In this document: piece by piece, positions 58,618-64,000 of the stretch
Position numbering within the stretch: the stretch's first letter is position 1
Layout of the letters: every line of letters begins with the position of its first letter
Source: JAWKSY01 sp041402125
GTDB taxonomy: Bacteria > Planctomycetota > GCA-002687715 > DRQF01
NCBI GenBank assembly: GCA_041402125.1
Contig: JAWKSY010000018.1
Location: 1 to 64,000, forward strand
Length of the DNA stretch: 64,000 bases
Direction: 5' to 3'
Translations under genes and position numbers: made by a program
The notes under the pieces: model-generated
Seen by the model: only the letters and a program-made list of their open reading frames with translations
The model's database searches: none
What the model was told of the DNA's origin: nothing

Positions 58618-60087
58618 TCAGACGCCGAGCCAGGCGTGGAAGAGCTTCTCCTCCTCCTCGAAGGGATGCCCGAAGACCTCCTCGAAGCGACGGTCGATCT
58701 TCACCTCGACGCTGCCGAACAGGTAGGTCATGAAGAGCTCCTTCCGCTTCTCGAGGAAGTAGCTGAGGAGCACGATGCCCATGTTGTCGTCGGGCACCTG
58801 CATCTGGTTCGTCTTCTTGAGGAAGAGCGCGCGGAGCGAGGGGGCGCGGCGCTTGCGCACGTCCTCGCGCACCTCCAGCTTCGCCCCGTCGAAGGTGCGG
58901 CCCTCGGCCGTCCTCGTCTTCTCCTGCTGTCCGTAGCGGCTCGGCGCGATCCACCAGGTCCGAGCGTCGCCGTAGACGGCGATCTCGGTGTGATGGGCGA
59001 CCGCGATCCCGATCCAGTCGGGGCAATCCACCCGTCCGGTCCACTCGTGGTCGATCAGCGCCATGCCGAGCTGGGCGACGTCGCCCCACTTCCAGGTCCC
59101 GCGCTGCTGGTTCGTGACGTTCGACAGGTAGCCCCAGGACATGGCGCCGAGGGGCGCGGAGAAGGCCGCGAACTCGGCCGTCGCGTCGTGCAGCCGGCCG
59201 CCGCCCTTCTCGATGAAGGCGCGCGCGTGCTCCTCCTCGCGGAGCACCCAGAAGCGCATCGCCACCTGGGAGAGCGCGGAGCGGCGCTCGGGCCGGAAGG
59301 TCGCGATGAACCAGGCCCGCCCCTTCTCCAGCTCGGTGGCGTGCTCCTCGCACCCCTGGCGAGAGAAGCTCGCGATGACGCTCGAGGCGCCGACGCGGCC
59401 GGCCTGGAGCTCGAGCCCCAGGATCTCCTTCGCCGCGACGAGATCGGGGATGAGGTCCTGCTCTTCCGGGGCGAACCAGCGGTCACCGAAGCGGACGTAT
59501 CCCTTCTCGGCCATGACGACCGCGAGCGAGCGCCAGAGCAGCGTCTCCTCGTCGATCACCCACTCCGCGCGGGCGGTGCGCACCTGCACGAGGATCTCCT
59601 CGGGTCCGAAGCCGTTCTCGAACTCGCCGAAGCCGCGCTCCTTCATCAGCTCGCGCACGGCGCGGCGGCCGGACTCCAGATCCTCGTACCAGACGCCGAG
59701 CAGCTTCACGTGCTCCAGCAGGCGGCGCGCCTCGGCGTGTTCCGGTTCGAGGACGAGGACGCGACGGGCCAGGCGCTGCGCGTCCCGGACGAGGGACTTC
59801 TCGGTGGACGCCCAGAGGGCGACGCCGAAGAGCGCCCGGGCGTCGGCGACGTCGACGCCCTCGAGCCGGGCCTCGACGCGCGGCGAGAGCCCGCGCCCCC
59901 GACGGGAGCGGACGATCCGCGCGGCGGGGACCACGATCCGCTCGCCGAGGCGGGTGATGAAGACGGTCTCGGCCTCGCTCTCGGAGGCGATCTCACCCCG
60001 GAGGAGCCGGCCGTCGTCGAGCTTGAGGGTGTCCTGGGCCGCGAGCGAGCCGCCGAGGACGAGGATCGTGATGAGGACGCGGAGCAT
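58618..60087 (-). CDS. secreted protein of unknown function
   Basis: The 489-residue protein has a signal peptide (LRVLITILVLGGSLAAQ), then an SH3-like strand pattern (DTLKLDDGRLLRGEIASESE). A helical TPR-like region follows (RLARRVLVLEPEHAEARRLL), and then an alpha/beta C-terminal part with FIATFRPERRSALSQVAMRF, AHHTEIAVYGD and YFLEKRKELFMTYLFG. The last part recalls DUF1570-type secreted peptidase-like proteins of Planctomycetota, but the HExxH motif is not present. The gene converges on the decarboxylase gene (22-bp gap). Function unknown. Confidence 0.6.
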   Translation of the reverse strand: MLRVLITILVLGGSLAAQDTLKLDDGRLLRGEIASESEAETVFITRLGERIVVPAARIVRSRRGRGLSPRVEARLEGVDVADARALFGVALWASTEKSLVRDAQRLARRVLVLEPEHAEARRLLEHVKLLGVWYEDLESGRRAVRELMKERGFGEFENGFGPEEILVQVRTARAEWVIDEETLLWRSLAVVMAEKGYVRFGDRWFAPEEQDLIPDLVAAKEILGLELQAGRVGASSVIASFSRQGCEEHATELEKGRAWFIATFRPERRSALSQVAMRFWVLREEEHARAFIEKGGGRLHDATAEFAAFSAPLGAMSWGYLSNVTNQQRGTWKWGDVAQLGMALIDHEWTGRVDCPDWIGIAVAHHTEIAVYGDARTWWIAPSRYGQQEKTRTAEGRTFDGAKLEVREDVRKRRAPSLRALFLKKTNQMQVPDDNMGIVLLSYFLEKRKELFMTYLFGSVEVKIDRRFEEVFGHPFEEEEKLFHAWLGV

Positions 60088-60198
60088 CGGAGGTTCCCGG
60101 CCGGTTCGCGGTCGCGGCGACTCGCCCGGGCCGCCGTAAGGGGCGGAGCATAGCAGGATCGCGCGGCGGGGCCGCGGGGGAGCCGGTTCCCGCGGTCC

Positions 60199-60624
60199 TC
60201 AGACGAGGCCGAGGGCGACCGCGCTGCCGACGAGGACGTAGACCACGCCGCCGAGCACGGCCGCGCGCAGGTAGTCGCTGCGGGGCTCGACGCAGGAGCG
60301 GAAGGGATTCTCGGGATCGTAGGCGACGACGACGCGCGTCGTCTCCTGGTAGCGACGGCAGCGGATCCAGGCGAGCGGGCCCCGGCGCTGCTCGAATCCC
60401 GCGCAGATCCGCATGTTCCGGAAGATGCGACGGCCGACGCGGTACTCGTAGACGACCTCGACCTCGCCGTGACGGCTCCGTCCCGGCGGGAGGCAGTGGA
60501 TCACCTGCCCGATCGTGCGCGGCCAGGTGCGGGCGCGCCGGACGAGGGCGGCGTCGCGCAGGGCGCAGGCGAAGAGGGCGCTCCCTCCCAGGAGGAGGGC
60601 GGTTCCGAGCAGCCAGGAGAGCAA
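60199..60624 (-). CDS. DUF3592-family membrane protein
   Basis: The 141-residue protein has an N-terminal helix (LLGTALLLGGSALFACAL), an extracytoplasmic beta domain with WPRTIGQVIHC, VEVVYEYRVGRRIFRNMRI and RVVVAYDPENPFRSCVEP, and a C-terminal helix (AVLGGVVYVLVGSAVALGLV). This TM-beta-TM layout and the W.TxGxV...Y.Y.V motif define DUF3592. Function unknown. It is divergent from the CotH gene (245 bp between starts). Confidence 0.8.
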   Translation of the reverse strand: MLSWLLGTALLLGGSALFACALRDAALVRRARTWPRTIGQVIHCLPPGRSRHGEVEVVYEYRVGRRIFRNMRICAGFEQRRGPLAWIRCRRYQETTRVVVAYDPENPFRSCVEPRSDYLRAAVLGGVVYVLVGSAVALGLV

Positions 60625-60869
60625 GGCGGATCCTCACGTCGGACGAGGGCTCGACACCCGGGCACGGGGGCGGCGATCTCCCGGTTCCGTATCGGCGCCC
60701 CTTCGCCCCGGTCGGGAATCCGGGAAAGAATCCGGGCGAAACGGTCGCCCCGACGGAGAGAATGGCGTGGTCCGACGACCGGGACCGCCGCGCGACCGGA
60801 ACCTGCCGTGAACACCGGGGTTTCCGTCGTGCGCCGCCGCATCCGACCGTTCCCGCTGGGGATCCCCAC

Positions 60870-63092
60870 ATGACCCGCCTCCTTCCCTCGTGCTCGCTGA
60901 TCCTCGTCGTGTTCCTCGCCGTCCCGTCGCTCCGGGCCCAGGAACCGCCGCCCGTTCCCGCCGAGGTCCTCGAGCGCCTCCGCGCGCGCTTCGACGCCGA
61001 CGGCGACGGGAAGCTCGATGCCGCGGAGGAGGCCGAGATGCAGGGATTCCTGCGCCGGCGGGCCGAGCGGCGTGCGCGGGAGCGCGGACGCGGCGGTCCC
61101 GGGGGCGGCCCCGGCGGAGGTCCGATGGGACGCGAGATCGCGCTCGTCGAGAAGTTCGACAAGGACGGAAACGGCCGGCTCGACGCCGAGGAGCGGGTCC
61201 CGGCTCGCGAGGAGGCCAGGAAGGCGGCGCGCGAGGGTCCCGGGCGCTTCGGCCGCCGCCGCGGTCCTCCCGGATCCGAGGCCGAGGAGGAGGAGAGCGA
61301 CGGCGGCGAGACGAAGCGCGTGCCGGGCCCCGACCCGAAGAAGGTCGCCCGCTTTCCCGATCGCCCGCTCTACGACCCGACGGTGGTCCGCACGATCTTC
61401 CTCGACTTCCCGCAGGCGGACTGGTTCGAGGAACTGGGCGACTTCTGGCGCTCGGACGTCGAGCTCCCGGCGCGACTGACGATGGACGACGTCGTGATCC
61501 CGGAGGTCGGCGTCGCCTTCCGGGGCAACACCTCCTTCATGACCGTCGCCGGCCGCAAGAAGCCCTTCGCGATCTCGGTGGACTTCGCCGACGGGAAGGC
61601 CCGCCTCGGCGGCTACCGCACGCTGAATCTCCTGAACGCCCACACGGACCCGACCTACCTCCGCGAGTTCCTCTTCTCCGAGATCTCGCGGCGCTACACC
61701 TCGGCCCCGCAGGCCGGCTTCGTCGAGCTCGTCGTCAACGGCGAGCGCCTCGGGCTCTACGTCAACGTGCAGCAGAACAACAAGGATCTGCTCGAGGAGA
61801 TCTGGGGCTCGGGCAAGGGCTATCGCTGGAAGGTGCCGGTCAACTTCGGCGGCGACGGCGGACTGCGCTACCTCGGCCCCGAACGCGCGCCCTACGAGGC
61901 CGCCTACCGCCTGAAGTCGGGGAAGCCCGATCAGGCCTGGCCCGCCCTCATCGCGGCGACCCGCGTCCTGGCGGAGACGCCCGCGGAGAAGCTCGCCGAG
62001 GTGCTGCCGCGCCACTTCGCGATCGACGACATCCTCTGGCACCTCGCGCTCGACAACGTCTTCCAGGACGACGACGGCTACTTCAGCCGCGCGAGCGACT
62101 ACCAGGTCTGGATCGACGGTGACGGTCGCCTCCACCTGCTCACCCACGACAACAACGAGACCTTCCGCCCCGCCGGGATGGGACCGGGTGGACGCGGCGG
62201 ACCGGGCGGACGGCGCGGCGGCCCGCCGCCCTTCGGCCCGCCGCCCGGCGGCAACGACCTCGGTCCCGACGGTCCGCCGGACGGCCCGCCGGACGCCCCG
62301 GGAAGTGAACAGGACGAGCGACCGGAGCGCACGGGCCGCGGCGAGCCGGCGGCGCCCTTCGGTCGCGACCCGCTCGGCTTCGCGAGCGGCGACGCGCGCG
62401 AGCGCCCGCTGATCCATCGCCTCCTCGAGGTCCCGGCCTGGCGGGCCCGCTACCTGCACCACGTGCGTTGGCTCGTGGATCACGAACTCGACTGGTCGCG
62501 GCTCGGCCCGCGCGTCGCGACCCTGCGCACGCTCATCGCTCCCCACGTGAAGGACGATCCCTGGTCGCTCGAGGGCTTCGCCGCCTTCGAGCGCGGCTTC
62601 GACGCGCCGGCGGCCGCGAACGACGCCTCCGAGGGTCGTCGGGCGCGTCGTCGCGGACCGGGCGGCCCCTCCGTCTCGCTCAAGGCCTTCGCCGAGGGGC
62701 GCGCCGCCTTCCTGCGCGCGCATCCCGCCCTCGCCGGCGCCTGGCCGGAGATCGCCGCGGTCGAGGCGCGCGAGGTCGATGGCGACGAGGGCCGTCGCGC
62801 CCTCTCGGTCAACGCGCGGCTGGGAGCGAAGGCCGAGGGCACCCGCGTGTTCCTGCACTGCGCGCCCGGCGACCGCGGCGACTTCGTCGAGATCGAGATG
62901 TTCGACGACGGCCGGCACGGCGACGGCGTCGCGGGTGACGGGGTCTTCGGGGCGCGGACGCTCGAGCGCAAGCCGGGCAAGAAGCTGCGCTACCGGGTCG
63001 AGGCGCGGCGACTCGAGCCGACGCCGCGATCGGCATTCTGGCCCGACACCGCCTCGCCGAACGCGCGCCTCCACGAGTTCCCGAAGTCGTGA
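60870..63092 (+). CDS. secreted CotH-like protein kinase with two EF-hands
   Basis: ATG 60870 opens a signal peptide (CSLILVVFLAVPSLRAQ); the 740-residue protein then has two EF-hands, DADGDGKLDAAE and DKDGNGRLDAEE, both with all Ca2+-ligand positions. The CotH part shows VGVAFRGNTSFMTVAGRKK, GGYRTLNLLNAHTDPTYLRE, GERLGLYVNVQQNNKDLL, HFAIDDILWHLALDNVFQDD and LHLLTHDNNETF (the metal Asp of CotH kinases). A Gly/Pro/Asp-rich loop of about 60 residues follows residue 435. CotH kinases phosphorylate extracellular proteins. The gene overlaps the VTC gene by GTGA. Confidence 0.9.
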   Translation: MTRLLPSCSLILVVFLAVPSLRAQEPPPVPAEVLERLRARFDADGDGKLDAAEEAEMQGFLRRRAERRARERGRGGPGGGPGGGPMGREIALVEKFDKDGNGRLDAEERVPAREEARKAAREGPGRFGRRRGPPGSEAEEEESDGGETKRVPGPDPKKVARFPDRPLYDPTVVRTIFLDFPQADWFEELGDFWRSDVELPARLTMDDVVIPEVGVAFRGNTSFMTVAGRKKPFAISVDFADGKARLGGYRTLNLLNAHTDPTYLREFLFSEISRRYTSAPQAGFVELVVNGERLGLYVNVQQNNKDLLEEIWGSGKGYRWKVPVNFGGDGGLRYLGPERAPYEAAYRLKSGKPDQAWPALIAATRVLAETPAEKLAEVLPRHFAIDDILWHLALDNVFQDDDGYFSRASDYQVWIDGDGRLHLLTHDNNETFRPAGMGPGGRGGPGGRRGGPPPFGPPPGGNDLGPDGPPDGPPDAPGSEQDERPERTGRGEPAAPFGRDPLGFASGDARERPLIHRLLEVPAWRARYLHHVRWLVDHELDWSRLGPRVATLRTLIAPHVKDDPWSLEGFAAFERGFDAPAAANDASEGRRARRRGPGGPSVSLKAFAEGRAAFLRAHPALAGAWPEIAAVEAREVDGDEGRRALSVNARLGAKAEGTRVFLHCAPGDRGDFVEIEMFDDGRHGDGVAGDGVFGARTLERKPGKKLRYRVEARRLEPTPRSAFWPDTASPNARLHEFPKS

Positions 63093-63808
63093 GGGGGGGA
63101 CGCGAGGACGCCCGGCTGGATTCTCCGCCCTCGCCGCCGCCCCGCCACGGTCCGCGGCGCGAGCTGAAGTTCCGCCTCGATCCCGAGGAGGCCGCGGCGA
63201 TCGCGGCGCGCGCCGCCGGGGTCCTCGCGCCGGATCCGCACGTCCGCGACGCCTCGCGCGGCTATCGCGTCGAGTCTCTCTACTTCGACACGCCGGAGTT
63301 CGACTGCCTCCGCCGGCGCGGGCCCGACGGGTTGCCTCGCTACCGTCTGCGCCGCTACGAGGATCGCGACGATCCCCGTTTCCTCGAGGAGAAGCTCCGG
63401 CGCGGTGACCTCGTCTGGAAGCGACGCCTCGCGGTGAGTCCGACCGAGATCGCCGCCCTCGACGGTCCGGGACCGCTCGAGCGACCGCCGCTGGAGTGGT
63501 TCCGTCGTCGCTTCGAGGGACTCGCGCTCCGTCCGGTCCTCCTCGTGACCTATCGTCGACTCGCCTTCGTCGGGGCGGAGGGCGAGCGCCTGACCATCGA
63601 CCTCGACCTGCGGACGCGGCCCCCCGAAGGGGCGGCCGAGGCGCGGCTCGGAACCGAAGAAGCGCCCGAGGACGCGGCGATCCTGGAGATGAAGTTCATG
63701 GACGAGACGAGCCGCGACGCGCGCGCCATGCGGGATCTGCACGGCGGAGAGTCGATCCGCTTCTCGAAGTACGCGCGCTCGGTGGCCGCCCTCGGACTGC
63801 GGCCGTGA
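63089..63808 (+). CDS. VTC-domain protein (polyphosphate polymerase-like)
   Basis: The 239-residue protein starts at GTG 63089. The VTC tunnel-fold blocks are RRELKFRLDPEEAAAIAAR, RVESLYFDTPEFDCLRRR, YRLRRYEDRDDPRFLEEKL, RPVLLVTYRRLAFVG, LTIDLDLRTR and AILEMKFMDETSRD. Conserved Arg/Lys and Glu in these strands bind NTP and metal in the yeast VTC4 polyP polymerase. Bacterial homologues stand beside CotH and DUF4956 genes, as here; the activity of the bacterial proteins is mostly inferred. The stop overlaps the GTG of the next gene. Confidence 0.9.
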   Translation: MRGGREDARLDSPPSPPPRHGPRRELKFRLDPEEAAAIAARAAGVLAPDPHVRDASRGYRVESLYFDTPEFDCLRRRGPDGLPRYRLRRYEDRDDPRFLEEKLRRGDLVWKRRLAVSPTEIAALDGPGPLERPPLEWFRRRFEGLALRPVLLVTYRRLAFVGAEGERLTIDLDLRTRPPEGAAEARLGTEEAPEDAAILEMKFMDETSRDARAMRDLHGGESIRFSKYARSVAALGLRP

Positions 63809-64000
63809 AGCAGCTCCGGGACTGGCTCGGCGCCGGCGGGGTCGCGGACACCGCGTCGATCCCCGAGATCGCGGCCCGGCTCGCCCTCGCCTCGGCGCTG
63901 GGCGGGATCGTGGCGCTCGTCTACACGCTCTCGCGCCGGCCCCGGCAGCGGATGGACGGCCTCGCGCAGACCCTCCTCCTGCTCTGTCCGCTCATCGCGA
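63805..64000 (+). CDS. DUF4956-type membrane protein, N-terminal part (runs off the window)
   Basis: GTG 63805 overlaps the VTC stop (GTGA) and the frame is open to the window end, giving 65 residues: VKQLRDWLGAGGVADTASIP then two membrane-like stretches (ARLALASALGGIVALVYTLS, LAQTLLLLCPLIA). The pattern and its place after CotH and VTC genes fit DUF4956. The truncated length prevents a firm call. Confidence 0.65.
   Translation, partial: MKQLRDWLGAGGVADTASIPEIAARLALASALGGIVALVYTLSRRPRQRMDGLAQTLLLLCPLIA

Overview
This is a 64 kb window of very GC-rich (roughly 70% by eye), densely coding bacterial DNA with no rRNA, tRNA, CRISPR array, transposase or phage gene that I can recognise. The gene families point to a free-living, respiratory, Gram-negative organism, most likely a GC-rich Planctomycetota lineage. 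Supporting families are the BlaI/M56 pair, CotH-VTC-DUF4956, paired SPFH proteins, Ser/Thr kinase-RDD fusions, DUF3299 and HEAT-repeat secreted proteins, and many lipoproteins. The taxonomic call is inference; no marker gene settles it.

Layout. 1-7 kb: end of an AlgX/AlgJ-like protein, a small membrane protein, a CpeT/CpcT-family lipoprotein, CrcB, an iodotyrosine-deiodinase-like nitroreductase and two polytopic membrane proteins. 5.5-15.3 kb: two divergent iron-type operons around an AT-rich candidate Fur box. Leftward run two imelysin lipoproteins, a di-haem DUF1111 lipoprotein and an HTTM protein. Rightward run a DUF2071 protein and an FbpABC-type Fe(III) importer. 15.4-15.6 kb: a perfect 40-bp inverted repeat with extra arm copies and a hairpin terminator. 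15.7-18.8 kb: M56 peptidase and BlaI repressor with candidate operators. 19.0-21.1 kb: a frame-disrupted acyltransferase and a double copy of a palindromic repeat. 22.3-23.7 kb: a peroxiredoxin whose peroxidatic Cys codon is an in-frame TGA followed by a SECIS-like hairpin (a predicted selenoprotein), divergent from a ferredoxin-NADP reductase. 23.8-33.5 kb: a secretin, a PhoR/PhoB-like two-component system with a shortened response regulator, a large TPR/HEAT protein and a PhoX phosphatase. TTGAC-type direct repeats with an 11-bp period precede the kinase gene and the HEAT gene.

33.9-49.2 kb: a coiled-coil protein, lipoproteins with a MacB/LolCDE-like ABC transporter, a frameshifted threonine/serine dehydratase, a DCC protein, a subtilase, two SPFH proteins, a Ser/Thr kinase with two RDD-like membrane domains and an ABC-2 exporter. 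49.2-52.5 kb: a RegB/RegA redox two-component system in line with the exporter, then a sigma-70 factor. 53-64 kb: a class 3 lipase, a molybdopterin oxidoreductase, a GHL10 glycosidase, a PLP decarboxylase, a secreted protein, a DUF3592 protein and the CotH-VTC-DUF4956 operon, cut by the window end.

The most interesting signals are the selenocysteine peroxiredoxin, a roughly 160-bp palindromic element whose ends coincide with stop codons of four neighbouring genes, the 40-bp perfect inverted repeat, and the 11-bp-phased repeats around a two-component system whose output domain is truncated. Frame disruptions in two genes (near 20.4-20.6 kb and 38.98 kb) mean that sequencing error must be kept in mind when reading single-codon anomalies.
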